This document shows, piece after piece, positions 40,958-49,911 of a DNA stretch of 59,276 bases. A program made the translations under genes and the position numbers. The notes beneath the pieces are model-generated. The model did no database searches and was not told the DNA's origin. It saw only the letters and a list, made by a program, of their open reading frames with translations. The stretch is from positions 1 through 59,276 of the forward strand of contig DATMGD010000068.1 in assembly GCA_035555855.1 (NCBI GenBank), written 5' to 3'. Origin of the DNA: Palsa-892 sp035555855. GTDB lineage: Bacteria; Pseudomonadota; Alphaproteobacteria; Rhizobiales; Xanthobacteraceae. The stretch's first letter is position 1. Each line of letters opens with the position of its first letter.

Positions 40958-41680
40958 ATGCACGGCCTCGGCACCCCCGCCTCCCGGCTCGACCTCACCC
41001 CGCTTGCGCCCGCGCTTGAGCGCGGCCCTGCGGCTGCCTGGCGCGTTAGCCCCGGGCTGACGGACTACGCCGAAGCCGTCGCCTTCATGGAACAGCAGGT
41101 CGCGGCGATTGCCTCGGGGGAAGCAGGCGAAATGGTCTGGCTCGTCGAGCACCCGCCACTCTTTACGGCCGGCACCAGCGCCTCGGCGGCTGACCTTGCG
41201 GGCGCCGACCGCTTTCCGCTTCACGCCACCGGGCGCGGCGGCCGCCTCACCTATCATGGCCCCGGCCAGCGCGTAGCCTACCCGCTCCTCGATCTGAAAC
41301 GGCGCGGCGCCGACGTGCGCCGCTATGTCGCCGCGCTCGAGGAATGGATCATCGCGACACTTGCCGATTTCGGCGTGACCGGCGAGCGGCGCGAGGATCG
41401 CGTCGGTGTCTGGGTGCGCCGCCCCGACAAGGGCAACGGCTTTGAGGACAAGATCGCCGCGCTCGGCATCCGCGTGAAGCGCTGGGTGACGATGCACGGC
41501 ATCGCCATCAACGTCGCGCCGGATCTCACGCATTTCACCGGCATCGTGCCCTGCGGCATTTCCGAGCAACGCTACGGCGTAACCAGCCTTGCCGATCTTG
41601 GCGTAACGGCTTCGATGGCTGACGTTGACGAGGCGCTGCGGCGAAACTTCGAGCGGCTGTTCGGCCCCGTTGCGGAATAA
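40958..41680 (+). CDS. lipB: Octanoyltransferase LipB
   Basis: Transfers octanoate from acyl carrier protein to lipoyl domains, the first step of lipoate synthesis. The 240-residue product has TGRGGRLTYHGPGQRVAYPL, the catalytic Lys165 in DKIAALGIRVKRW and Cys199 in GIVPCGIS, as the family requires. The ATG at 40958 follows AAGGCCCC. It faces the FliN-like gene across 115 bp. lipA is not nearby. Confidence 0.95.
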   Translation: MHGLGTPASRLDLTPLAPALERGPAAAWRVSPGLTDYAEAVAFMEQQVAAIASGEAGEMVWLVEHPPLFTAGTSASAADLAGADRFPLHATGRGGRLTYHGPGQRVAYPLLDLKRRGADVRRYVAALEEWIIATLADFGVTGERREDRVGVWVRRPDKGNGFEDKIAALGIRVKRWVTMHGIAINVAPDLTHFTGIVPCGISEQRYGVTSLADLGVTASMADVDEALRRNFERLFGPVAE

Positions 41681-41751
41681 GCGGTTCCGCACTCTCACAA
41701 AAGCGTTAGTTGGCGAACATACCCCATCGGCTAGAATCTTTTTTATTTTTC

Positions 41752-41798
41752 GCGTTTTCTTCACGCGAACCGGTACCCGCTCCGCTCGAAAACGCTCT
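41752..41798. repeat. REP-like dispersed intergenic repeat, copy B (inverted)
   Basis: Inverted copy of the 47-bp element at 23345-23391, with the same GCGTTTTC/GAAAACGC ends and central GGTACC. It ends 30 bp before the start of the exported reductase-like gene and is preceded by a T-rich run (CTTTTTTATTTTT). Confidence 0.75.
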
Positions 41799-41828
41799 TT
41801 TCCGCGCCACTCCATGGGAGAGCCCTCG

Positions 41829-42569
41829 ATGAACAAGCGCCTGACGCTGATCCATCTCCGCCGCCGCGATTTTCTGATGGCTGGCAGCGCGCTCGCTGCC
41901 CTGCCGCTGCTCGCATCGCTTCCCGTCGTCGCGCAAACACCGGCCGATACCAAGATCGGCGTTATCGGCTCCGGCCGCCTTGGCGGCGCCGTCGGCACGA
42001 TCTTCGCGAAGGCAGGTTACAAAGTGATGTTCTCTTCGCGTCACCCCGAGGAATTGAAAAATCTCGTGGCCGAGGCCGGCCCGAATGCGAGCGCCGGCTC
42101 CGTGCAGGACGCGATCGCCTTCGGCAACGTCATCCTCCTCGCGGTGCCCTATAAGGCGCTGCCCGATGTCGGCCGCGAGCATGGTGCCGCGCTCAAAGGC
42201 AAGATCGTGCTCGACGCCGGCAATCCCATCCCGACGCGCGACGGCGAAATCGGCAACGAAGGGCAGAAGAACGGCCCCGGCGAAACGACTCTGAAATATA
42301 TTCCCGGCGTTCGCCTTGTACGCGCCTTCAATTCGTTCGGCGGTCGCATCTTCGCCACCGAAGGCAACCGCGCCGGTGAAAAGATCGGCGTACCGCTTGC
42401 GAGCGACGATGCGGAAGCGTTGAAAATCGCCGAGAAACTCGTGCGCGATGTCGGCTTCGAGCCGGTATCGGTGCCGCTCGCGCGCGGCCGCGAATTCGCC
42501 CCGCCCGCGCCGCTTTTCACCCGCGCGCTGCCGGTCAGCCAACTCAAGAAAGAGCTCGGCATCCAGTGA
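41829..42569 (+). CDS. Tat-exported F420-dependent NADP reductase-like protein
   Basis: A 246-residue protein. The N-terminus is a twin-arginine signal (LRRRDFLMAGSALAALPLL), ending near VVAQ. The mature part is a Rossmann domain of the NADP_oxidoreductase coenzyme F420 type: TKIGVIGSGRLGGAVGTIFA, VMFSSRHPEEL, VILLAVPYKALPDVG, then VLDAGNPIPTRDGE and VRAFNSFGG. Such domains bind NADP, here apparently outside the cytoplasm after folding. GGGAGAGCC precedes the ATG. The MFS gene overlaps its stop by four bases, so they are translated together. Substrate and need for F420 are unknown. Confidence 0.85.
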   Translation: MNKRLTLIHLRRRDFLMAGSALAALPLLASLPVVAQTPADTKIGVIGSGRLGGAVGTIFAKAGYKVMFSSRHPEELKNLVAEAGPNASAGSVQDAIAFGNVILLAVPYKALPDVGREHGAALKGKIVLDAGNPIPTRDGEIGNEGQKNGPGETTLKYIPGVRLVRAFNSFGGRIFATEGNRAGEKIGVPLASDDAEALKIAEKLVRDVGFEPVSVPLARGREFAPPAPLFTRALPVSQLKKELGIQ

Positions 42570-43879
42570 GCAAAACACCCGCGGACGCCGCCGAAGAAAA
42601 CGGCGGCGTTCTTTTTCCTTGGCTGCGGCGGCTGATCGACGTACGCGCGCCGGAAGTTCCGGCGCTCGCCTGGGCATGGCTCTATATCTTCGCCGTTCTC
42701 TCTTCCTATTACATCATGCGGCCGATCCGGGAGCAGATGGGCGTCGCCGGCGGCGTCAACAATCTGCAATGGCTCTTCACCGGCACACTGATCGGCATGC
42801 TGCTGCTGAACGTGCCGTTTGCCTACCTCGTGAAGAAGCTGCCGCGGTCGCGTTTCATCCCGCTCGCCTATCGCTTTTTCGCGCTGAATATTCTCATCTT
42901 CGCCGTCGTGCTGCATTTTTCCACGCCCGAGCAGACGATCTGGATCGGCCGCGCCTTCTTCATCTGGATCTCGGTCTATAACCTCTTCGTCGTCTCGATC
43001 TTCTGGGCGTTGATCGTCGATCTGTTTTCGTCGGAACAAGGCAAGCGGCTGTTCGGCTTCATCGCTGCCGGCGCCACCATTGGCGCCATCACCGGATCGA
43101 GCATCACCGCTTCGCTGGCACGGTATGTGCCGGTGCCGCTCCTGTTGATCGGCTCAGTGATCCTTCTGGAAGTCGCGGTTTACGCCGTGCGGCGGCTATC
43201 GAAACTTTCTGGCTCGCTGCACAAGCAGCCTTCGCAAGATCGCGTCGTCGGCGGCAGCGTGTGGGCCGGCATCACGCATCCCTTCAAGTCGCCCTATCTC
43301 CTCGGCGTCAGCCTGTTCATTCTCCTGTTCGCCATCACCGCGACCTTTCTCTATTTCGAGCAGGCGGCGATTGTAAAAGCGAATTTCTCCGACCGTGGTG
43401 CGCAGACAGCGTTTTTCGCCACCATTGATCTCGTGGTGAACGTCATCACGCTCGTCGTGCAGTTGTTCTTCACCGGCCGCATCGTGCGCTGGCTCGGCGT
43501 CGGCATCACACTCGCGCTTCTTCCCGCACTGACGCTGTTCGGCTTTACGGCGCTCGCCTTTATCCCGGCGCTCTCGTCGCTGGTAATCTTCCAGGTACTG
43601 CGACGCTCGAGCGACTACGCCATCGCGCGGCCTACGCGCGAAGTGCTCTACACCGTGCTGCCCCGCGAAGACCGCTACAAGGCCAAGAGTTTCATCGACA
43701 CCGTCGTCTATCGCGGTGGCGATCAGGTCGGCGCGTGGACCTATGCCGCTTTTGCCGCATTCGGCCTTGGCACTTCGGCTCTGGCGCTGGTCGCCGTTCC
43801 GCTTGCCGCGCTGTGGTTCCTCACTGGTCTCTGGCTCGGACGAAAACAGGAACAGCTTGCTGCTGAGCAAAAAACTTAA
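42566..43879 (+). CDS. MFS-type transporter resembling nucleotide carriers
   Basis: A 437-residue protein with about 12 helices. The first helix region SSYYIMRPIREQMGVAGGVN resembles the ATP/ADP translocase (NTT/TLC) type, while the rest follows an MFS layout (FFIWISVYNLFVVSIFWAL, then LFGFIAAGATIGAITGSSI). It starts with a GTG that overlaps the stop of the Tat-exported reductase-like gene (GTGA). Nucleotide, cofactor or other organic anion transport is possible; the substrate is not shown. It overlaps the convergent acylphosphatase gene by four bases. Confidence 0.82.
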   Translation: MSKTPADAAEENGGVLFPWLRRLIDVRAPEVPALAWAWLYIFAVLSSYYIMRPIREQMGVAGGVNNLQWLFTGTLIGMLLLNVPFAYLVKKLPRSRFIPLAYRFFALNILIFAVVLHFSTPEQTIWIGRAFFIWISVYNLFVVSIFWALIVDLFSSEQGKRLFGFIAAGATIGAITGSSITASLARYVPVPLLLIGSVILLEVAVYAVRRLSKLSGSLHKQPSQDRVVGGSVWAGITHPFKSPYLLGVSLFILLFAITATFLYFEQAAIVKANFSDRGAQTAFFATIDLVVNVITLVVQLFFTGRIVRWLGVGITLALLPALTLFGFTALAFIPALSSLVIFQVLRRSSDYAIARPTREVLYTVLPREDRYKAKSFIDTVVYRGGDQVGAWTYAAFAAFGLGTSALALVAVPLAALWFLTGLWLGRKQEQLAAEQKT

Positions 43880-44169
43880 GCCGTAGGAAGCACCGAGAAC
43901 TTCTCGCCGGCATGACGCTGCTGAAGATCCGTGCTGCTCGCGGCGGCAAGGTCGATCTTCTCGACGTTCGACACTGGCGGGCCGCGCCGCAGCGCCTCGA
44001 TCATGCCATCGACAAGGGTGTCTTCGCCCGCGATTACCGCTTCGACTGAGCCATCGCGGCAATTGCGCACCCAGCCTTCAAGCCCGCTGACCTCCGCCTG
44101 GCCCGCGACGAAATAGCGAAAGCCGACGCCCTGCACGCGCCCGCGCGCGAAAATCCGCACGATCTTCAT
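43876..44169 (-). CDS. acyP: Acylphosphatase
   Basis: A 97-residue enzyme that hydrolyses acyl phosphates in the cytosol. IFARGRVQGVGFRYFV carries the phosphate-binding loop with the catalytic Arg, and GLEGWVRNCRDGSVEAVIAG the catalytic Asn. Length and order match the family. GAGG precedes the ATG. It lies 15 bp after the cyclotransferase gene, probably in the pccA transcript. Confidence 0.95.
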   Translation of the reverse strand: MKIVRIFARGRVQGVGFRYFVAGQAEVSGLEGWVRNCRDGSVEAVIAGEDTLVDGMIEALRRGPPVSNVEKIDLAAASSTDLQQRHAGEKFSVLPTA

Positions 44170-44184
44170 GCGGAAAATCTAGCC

Positions 44185-44616
44185 TCAAGCGGGAGCGCGC
44201 GGAAGGAATTTTCCGAGATGCGCGAGATACTCCGCCGGGAACTCCCAGCTTTGCGCGGCAGCGATGACCTTTTCCTGATAGCCCGGCTTGGGAAAACCGG
44301 GCTTTGCTTCAAGGGCATAATAGATCGACGCGCGCAGCAACTTGCCGTCATGCCGCACCGGAATGGCGGCGGAAGCATAAAGCCCCGTCTTCACACTCTC
44401 GTATTCGTCGAGCCGGGAGATGTGCTGCGCACCGATCTTCCACAACACGCCATACGTGCGCGCATTGCGGCGCGGCGTCATCGACGCGTAGCCGCAGGCC
44501 GCGATGTAATAAAGCTGATTCTCTGCACTCGCGACGCCGAGCGCCTCCGCACCGCGGCAAAGCTTCGCCATATGCGCGCGATCCATGTTCGAGCCGTAGG
44601 CGAAGTAAAGACGCAT
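44185..44616 (-). CDS. Gamma-glutamylcyclotransferase-like protein
   Basis: A 143-residue protein starting MRLYFAYGSNMDRAHMAKLC, the GGCT signature with the YGSNM loop. YGVLWKIGAQHISRLDEYES carries the acidic catalytic region (Glu in DEYES). Members release 5-oxoproline from gamma-glutamyl amines or act in glutathione turnover. It starts five bases after pccA, so the two form an operon, but no functional link is obvious. Confidence 0.9.
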   Translation of the reverse strand: MRLYFAYGSNMDRAHMAKLCRGAEALGVASAENQLYYIAACGYASMTPRRNARTYGVLWKIGAQHISRLDEYESVKTGLYASAAIPVRHDGKLLRASIYYALEAKPGFPKPGYQEKVIAAAQSWEFPAEYLAHLGKFLPRAPA

Positions 44617-44621
44617 GCGCC

Positions 44622-46637
44622 TCAGGAAAATTCCAGAATGACCGCGTCCACCGCGAGGCTGTCGCCCGGCTTGACGTGAACCTTCTTCACCGTCGCATCC
44701 CGTTCGGCGCGCAGCACGTTTTCCATCTTCATCGCTTCGACGATGGCGAGTTGCTCGCCGACCTTCACTTCCTGGCCCTCTTTCACCGCGATGGAAATGA
44801 CGAGCCCCGGCATCGGACACAGCAATTGCTTGCCGCTGTCTGAGGCTTTCTTCTCCGGCATCAGACGCGCGAGCGCCGCCTCTGCCTCGGTATAGACATG
44901 CGCTTTCGTCTCGACACCGCGCCAGGCGAGCGAAAAACCGTTCCGGATCGCGCGTGTCTGCACCGCGATTTCCTTGCCGTCGAACGTGCCGGCCCAAATC
45001 TGGTCGCCCGGCTTCCAGTTCGATTGCAGGACATGCGTCGTCGGCTCATGCGTGCCGTTGTTCAGGAAGCGCACGGCGACTGCCTCACCCTGCCGCATGA
45101 TCTCGAGCCCGATCTCGGCACCATCCAGCCGCACCATGCGCCGCTTCTCGCGCGTCACCGCGCGGCCGATCATCTGACCGGAAATCTTGCGCTTGCGCTC
45201 GCCAAGCACGTGATCCATCGCGGCGGCGACCGCCGCCATCTTTTTCGCTGCCTCGCCTTCCGGCAGGCTGGCGTGGAAGCCGTCGGGATATTCTTCGGCG
45301 ATGAAGCCGGTCGAAAGCCGCCCCTCCTGCCAGCGCCCATGCTGCATGAGCGATGCGAGAAACGGAATGTTGTGCCGCACGCCTTCGATGGTAAAGGCGT
45401 CCAATGCCTCGCTCATCGCTTCGATCGCACCCGCGCGCGACGAAGCGTGCGTAACGAGCTTCGCGATCATCGGATCGTAGAACAGCGAAATCTCGCCGCC
45501 TTCATAGACGCCGGTGTCATTGCGCACTTCAGCGCCCCCGCGCTTGCCTTCCCTCGGCGGCTGATAGCGCGTGAGGCGGCCGGTCGAAGGCAGGAAGCCG
45601 CGGAATGGATCTTCGGCGTAGATGCGGCTCTCCACCGCCCAGCCGTTGATCTGAACGTCGCTCTGCTTGATCGAAAGTTTTTCGCCCGCCGCGACGCGGA
45701 TCATTTGTTCGACAAGGTCGATGCCGGTGATCAGCTCAGTCACCGGATGTTCCACTTGCAGCCGCGTGTTCATCTCCAGGAAGTAGAAACTCTTGTCCTG
45801 TCCCGCGACGAATTCGACGGTGCCAGCCGAGTCGTAACCGACGGCTTTGCCGAGCGCGACCGCCTGCTCGCCCATCGCCTTGCGCGTCTTTTCATCCAGC
45901 AAGGGCGACGGCGCTTCCTCAACAACTTTCTGGTTGCGGCGCTGGATCGAACATTCGCGCTCGTTCAGGTAAATGCAGTTGCCGTGCTTGTCGCCCAAGA
46001 GCTGAATTTCGATGTGGCGCGGATTGACGATGAACTTCTCGACGAACACACGGTCGTCACCGAACGAGGATTTGGCTTCCGACTTCGCGCGCTCGAAGCC
46101 TTCCGCGACCTCGGCTTTGCTGTAGGCAATGCGCATGCCCTTGCCGCCACCACCGGCGGAAGCCTTGATCATCACCGGATAACCGATCTCGTCGGCAATC
46201 TTCGCCGCGTGCTTGGCGTCCTCGATCACGCCGAGATAACCCGGCACCGTCGAAACCTTGGCCTGCGCTGCAAATTTTTTGGACTCGATCTTGTCGCCCA
46301 TCGCTTCGATGGCGCGCACGTTCGGCCCGATGAAAGTGATGCCCGCCGCTTTCAGCGCCTCGGCAAAGGCCGCGCGCTCCGAGAGAAAGCCGTAGCCCGG
46401 ATGCACCGCTTCCGCGCCGGTCTGCTTGCATGCTGCGACAATTTTGTCGATCAAAAGATAGGACTGAGCAGCCGGCGGCGGCCCAAGATGCACCGCTTCG
46501 TCGGCCATGCGTACATGCAGCGCATCGGCATCGGCGTCGGAATAGACGGCAACCGTCTTGATCCCCATTTTGCGCGCCGTCTTGATGACGCGGCAGGCGA
46601 TCTCGCCCCGGTTGGCGATCAGGATTTTGCTGAACAT
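44622..46637 (-). CDS. pccA: Propionyl-CoA carboxylase biotin-containing alpha subunit
   Basis: A 671-residue biotin carboxylase (MFSKILIANRGEIACRVIKT, ATP-grasp GGGGKGMRIAYSKAE) with a central linking domain and a C-terminal biotin carrier carrying AIVEAMKMENVL. It supplies carboxybiotin for conversion of propionyl-CoA to methylmalonyl-CoA. The matching beta subunit (pccB) lies at the right edge on the same strand. The alternative, a methylcrotonyl enzyme, is less likely because liuD is better placed for that and AMKMEN is the usual PCC form. Confidence 0.9.
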   Translation of the reverse strand: MFSKILIANRGEIACRVIKTARKMGIKTVAVYSDADADALHVRMADEAVHLGPPPAAQSYLLIDKIVAACKQTGAEAVHPGYGFLSERAAFAEALKAAGITFIGPNVRAIEAMGDKIESKKFAAQAKVSTVPGYLGVIEDAKHAAKIADEIGYPVMIKASAGGGGKGMRIAYSKAEVAEGFERAKSEAKSSFGDDRVFVEKFIVNPRHIEIQLLGDKHGNCIYLNERECSIQRRNQKVVEEAPSPLLDEKTRKAMGEQAVALGKAVGYDSAGTVEFVAGQDKSFYFLEMNTRLQVEHPVTELITGIDLVEQMIRVAAGEKLSIKQSDVQINGWAVESRIYAEDPFRGFLPSTGRLTRYQPPREGKRGGAEVRNDTGVYEGGEISLFYDPMIAKLVTHASSRAGAIEAMSEALDAFTIEGVRHNIPFLASLMQHGRWQEGRLSTGFIAEEYPDGFHASLPEGEAAKKMAAVAAAMDHVLGERKRKISGQMIGRAVTREKRRMVRLDGAEIGLEIMRQGEAVAVRFLNNGTHEPTTHVLQSNWKPGDQIWAGTFDGKEIAVQTRAIRNGFSLAWRGVETKAHVYTEAEAALARLMPEKKASDSGKQLLCPMPGLVISIAVKEGQEVKVGEQLAIVEAMKMENVLRAERDATVKKVHVKPGDSLAVDAVILEFS

Positions 46638-46744
46638 ACGGCCACCTACCCTATGCGTCTTTGTTGCGGTGCGGCCATAAAAAAGTCAATCGTGCCATCG
46701 GCTTGGAGCGTAATATATGCGTCTTAAGCGAGGCATAGGACTGC

Positions 46745-47077
46745 ATGCGAAACGAGAATCCACAACCTTCGGGGACCTCACCATGCCATTCCAGCGGCAT
46801 CTTCGCCGACGACAGCCTCGGCAAATTCCCCGGCGCGCTGTCGCTTACCGATATCAACCTGAAGGGCACGGCGTTGATGGGCCGCGTCGTCACCGAAGCG
46901 CTACCGAATGGCGCGGCTGTCAGCTTCACGGCGGGGATGAAAACGTCAGAGCCCGACGCTTCGGGGCTTGCGACGACGCTCGCCTACCAGAAGGTTGGCG
47001 ACACCCCCTATTTCGATGCGGCCGGTTTCCAGGGCCGCACCGTGGGTTTGCCGCCGCTCAAGCAGTCGAGCCGCTAA
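46745..47077 (+). CDS. Protein of unknown function
   Basis: A 110-residue product without signal peptide or membrane helix. Third-position GC is high from about residue 18, typical of genes here, so it is probably real; the first 17 residues look less coding-like and the start may be further in. It contains ALSLTDINLKGTALMGRVVT and a Gly/Thr-rich end (GFQGRTVGLPPLKQSSR). No family was recognised. It is divergent from pccA and ends one base before the convergent unknown gene. Confidence 0.55.
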   Translation: MRNENPQPSGTSPCHSSGIFADDSLGKFPGALSLTDINLKGTALMGRVVTEALPNGAAVSFTAGMKTSEPDASGLATTLAYQKVGDTPYFDAAGFQGRTVGLPPLKQSSR

Positions 47078-47914
47078 TCAGATCGCGAGAAGCCGCTGCA
47101 ACGAGGTATCCGTCCTGATCGGCTCGCTGCCGATCAGGAGCAGCAACTCGAACTCCGCAAGCGTCGGCTGGCCGTCTCGCATGATCCGCTCCGAAAGCCA
47201 CGAGACCTGCTCGGGGCCCGGCCGCATTCGCGCACTCAGCACATAGTCGGGCGACAAGGCTTCCTTGCGCGGCTCGAGCGCATGGCCCGAGGCGGCGAGC
47301 ACATAGTTGGCAATTGCGCGGTAGAACAGATCGTTGAACGCCGTATTGTTTTGCGAGCGCGCCATCGCATCGTGTAGATCGAACAGCGCCTCGGCTTCCT
47401 CGCGCGACACCGGCCGCCCTTCGGCGCCGCCGGCCGCGATCAGAATACGATGCAGCACTGCGGTATCCTCGGCATCCATCATCCGCGAGAAATGCACGCG
47501 CTCGCCGATCAGCGCGCCTTCGCCACTGATGCAGGCCGCACAGAGTTGCCGGATCGCAAAGGCCGAAAGTTGCGGCACGACTTCCTGCGCTCGTTCGAAC
47601 GCACGCAACATCATCTCGAACGCGAGAGCGCTCTCGACGCACCCCCCTGGCGCGACACGGCGCATCAGCCATTCGCTCTTCTCGTTGTCCAGCAAGCCCG
47701 CAGGCTCCGCCGCTACGATGTGCCTGGCGATTGCCGTCGCGGCGAAGTCGCGCCACGCGGGCGCGCTGTCAGGCTGCATGCGATCCAGCGTCAGCAATGC
47801 CTCGGCTTCCGCCCGGCTGATCTCGCAATCGTGTTTTTGGCTTTCACGGATGAGTTCGGCAGCAGCCACGGCTTCAGCAAGGCTCGGCTGCAACGCGCCG
47901 GCAGATACACGCAT
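47078..47914 (-). CDS. Helical protein of unknown function
   Basis: A 278-residue, almost all-helical cytosolic protein. It contains EISRAEAEALLTLDRMQPDS early and SREEAEALFDLHDAMARSQN later, two related segments that suggest an internal repeat, and WRDFAATAIARHIV matching FYRAIANYVLAA in the second half. GGGGAATTCC precedes the ATG. No family was recognised. Confidence 0.7.
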   Translation of the reverse strand: MRVSAGALQPSLAEAVAAAELIRESQKHDCEISRAEAEALLTLDRMQPDSAPAWRDFAATAIARHIVAAEPAGLLDNEKSEWLMRRVAPGGCVESALAFEMMLRAFERAQEVVPQLSAFAIRQLCAACISGEGALIGERVHFSRMMDAEDTAVLHRILIAAGGAEGRPVSREEAEALFDLHDAMARSQNNTAFNDLFYRAIANYVLAASGHALEPRKEALSPDYVLSARMRPGPEQVSWLSERIMRDGQPTLAEFELLLLIGSEPIRTDTSLQRLLAI

Positions 47915-48152
47915 GGAATTCCCCGTCCCCGATGTCGGCGTTCGAATTAACTCACGACGAATTTGCGCGAAGTGCAGTTACTGGAGCCCTAATGGCAATG
48001 AATGAGAGGTGGTTTTAAAATCACATTATATAAATGTTTTATACCTTTTTATGCTAGCAATCTATGTGAAAGAGGCTATATCAAGTTTCAGAACACGCCG
48101 ACAAAAACGCGTAATAATTCGCGACCAAGCCGGCATAGAGGAGGTTCTGACG

Positions 48153-48812
48153 ATGGCACTTTCAATTGGCGACGTGGCCCCCGACTTCGAGGCCCAAACC
48201 ACCGAAGGCAAAATCAAATTCCACGACTGGATCGGCGATAGCTGGGCAGTCCTGTTCTCGCACCCGAAGGATTTCACTCCGGTCTGCACCACTGAACTCG
48301 GCTACATGGCCAAGATCAAGCCGGAGTTCGACAAGCGCGGCGTTAAGATCATCGGCCTCTCGGTCGACCCGGTTGATCGTCACGCCGAATGGTCGAAGGA
48401 CATCAAGGAGACGCAAGGCTTCGCGCCGAACTACCCGATGATCGGCGACACCGATTTCAACGTCTCGAAGCTCTACGGCATGCTGCCGGCCGCGACGAGC
48501 GGCGACGTCTCCAAGCGCACGCCGAACGACAACCAGACCGTCCGCAACGTCTTCGTCATCGGCCCGGACAAGAAGGTCAAGCTGATCCTCGTCTACCCGA
48601 TGAGCACCGGCCGTAACTTCGACGAGGTGCTGCGCGTGATCGACAGCCTCCAGCTCACCGCCAAGCACCGCGTCTCCACCCCTGCCCAGTGGAAACAGGG
48701 CGAAGACGTCATTCTCGGCGGCGCGATCTCGGACGATGAAGCCAAGAAGCTTTATCCGCAGGGCTGGAAATCGCCGAAGCCCTATATCCGCATCGTGCCG
48801 CAGCCCAAGTAG
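48153..48812 (+). CDS. 1-Cys peroxiredoxin (Prx6 type)
   Basis: A 219-residue peroxidase for H2O2 and organic peroxides. Start MALSIGDVAPDFEAQTTEGK, catalytic PKDFTPVCTTELG with the peroxidatic Cys45, no resolving Cys at the Prx1 position, and the long C-terminal domain (KLYPQGWKSPKPYIRIVPQP) of the Prx6 group. The ATG at 48153 follows GAGGAGG. About 150 bp upstream is distinctly AT-rich (48000-48080), a likely promoter area. A strong terminator follows. Confidence 0.94.
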   Translation: MALSIGDVAPDFEAQTTEGKIKFHDWIGDSWAVLFSHPKDFTPVCTTELGYMAKIKPEFDKRGVKIIGLSVDPVDRHAEWSKDIKETQGFAPNYPMIGDTDFNVSKLYGMLPAATSGDVSKRTPNDNQTVRNVFVIGPDKKVKLILVYPMSTGRNFDEVLRVIDSLQLTAKHRVSTPAQWKQGEDVILGGAISDDEAKKLYPQGWKSPKPYIRIVPQPK

Positions 48813-48834
48813 TCAGCTAAATTAATCAGCTAAA
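48813..48834. repeat. Short tandem duplication after the peroxiredoxin stop
   Basis: TCAGCTAAA occurs at 48813 and 48826, period 13, directly after the stop codon. Confidence 0.6.
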
Positions 48835-48871
48835 GCAATCCGCAAAAGTAAAACGGCCGCGACAAAACAAA

Positions 48872-48896
48872 GGGGCGCTTCCAGGCGCCCCTTTTT
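48872..48896 (+). terminator. Rho-independent terminator of the peroxiredoxin gene
   Basis: Perfect stem GGGGCGC/GCGCCCC with loop TTCCAG, followed by TTTTTG. An A-rich stretch before it could make it work for the convergent EamA gene as well. Confidence 0.9.
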
Positions 48897-48905
48897 GTTG
48901 CGCGC

Positions 48906-49808
48906 TCAGCTTTTTGGCAAAACCGGATCGTTCTTCTTTGACGGCTTGTTGACGAGGACCACGCCTGCTGCGCACAGCGCCATGCCGATGATGCCGAGGA
49001 AATCGAGCCGCTCGCCGAACAGAACGAACGCCATCAAGGCCGTCGTCGCCGGCACGAGATAGAACAGGCTCGCCGCCTGCGTCGCCGTCCCCCGCCGGAT
49101 CAACCAGTAAAGAACGCCGACTGAGCCGATCGACAGCACGATCGCGAGCCAAAACAGCGAGAGTGTAAACTGCAGCGACCAGTCGACATTTCTCGTCTCG
49201 AACAGCCACGCGCCGATGCCGCACACAACTGCCGATGCCGCGAATTGCACGAGATTGCCGGCGCGCCAATCGATCTTGCCGCAATAACGCTTCTGGTAGA
49301 GCGTACCGAGCGTGATGCTGACGAGCGCGACGCAAGTGCCGAGCCACGCCCAACCCACCTCTCCGGTCATCTGGCGGCCATGCAGCACCATGACCACCCC
49401 GATCAGGCCGCAGACGAGGCCCGCCCATTGCAGTTTGGTGACACGCTCGCCGAGCCAGCGATTGGCGAGCGTCGAGGTCAGGATCGGCTGCATGCCGGGG
49501 ATCAGCGCCGCGAGGCCCGCCGGCACCGAGTGATACATCGCGACCGAAACGCCCCCGAGATAAATGGCCTGGATCAGAAGCCCGGCGACCGCGCTATGCC
49601 CGATTTCAACGAGGTTCGGCAGCTTCGACCGCGTCACCAGGACGATCAAACCCATCAGCACCGCGACAAGCGCCATGCGAAGCGTGAGATACGTCAGGGG
49701 CTCGGCGCCATCGAGCACGTATTTCGTGCCGATGAAGCCGGTGCTCCACAGCACGACAAAAATGCCGGGCGCGGCGCGGGCCACGCTCTGTTCAAGATCG
49801 CGATTCAT
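48906..49808 (-). CDS. EamA family (DMT) transporter
   Basis: An inner-membrane protein of about 300 residues with ten helices in two EamA repeats. The first contains VVLWSTGFIGTKYVL and the end of its last helix GLIGVVMVLHG; the second repeat ends IIGMALCAAGVVLVNKPSKK. Such proteins export metabolites or amino acids; the substrate is unknown. The ATG at 49808 gives the canonical start; 15 codons further upstream are open but not hydrophobic. It is divergent from frmA across 103 bp. Confidence 0.92.
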   Translation of the reverse strand: MNRDLEQSVARAAPGIFVVLWSTGFIGTKYVLDGAEPLTYLTLRMALVAVLMGLIVLVTRSKLPNLVEIGHSAVAGLLIQAIYLGGVSVAMYHSVPAGLAALIPGMQPILTSTLANRWLGERVTKLQWAGLVCGLIGVVMVLHGRQMTGEVGWAWLGTCVALVSITLGTLYQKRYCGKIDWRAGNLVQFAASAVVCGIGAWLFETRNVDWSLQFTLSLFWLAIVLSIGSVGVLYWLIRRGTATQAASLFYLVPATTALMAFVLFGERLDFLGIIGMALCAAGVVLVNKPSKKNDPVLPKS

Positions 49809-49911
49809 TTGCGCGCCTGCTTGCCGGAACCTATGCTGCCCGGCAATGGCCAAATCGGCAGGGCTGCCTTGCGATTGGCCGGTTCAATCAAACCGAAGTC
49901 TGAGGATCGTC

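Noticed and set aside
44898..46727. Open frame of 609 codons opposite pccA
   Set aside because: Same cause: antisense shadow with low-complexity Arg/His composition and no recognisable fold.
48040..48100. CTAT repeats upstream of the peroxiredoxin as an OxyR site
   Set aside because: The spacing of the CTAT elements (14 bp) does not fit the 11-bp period of OxyR half sites.
48009..48152. In-frame upstream extension of the peroxiredoxin
   Set aside because: The stretch is AT-rich, has no family similarity, and a strong ribosome binding site GAGGAGG stands before the ATG at 48153.
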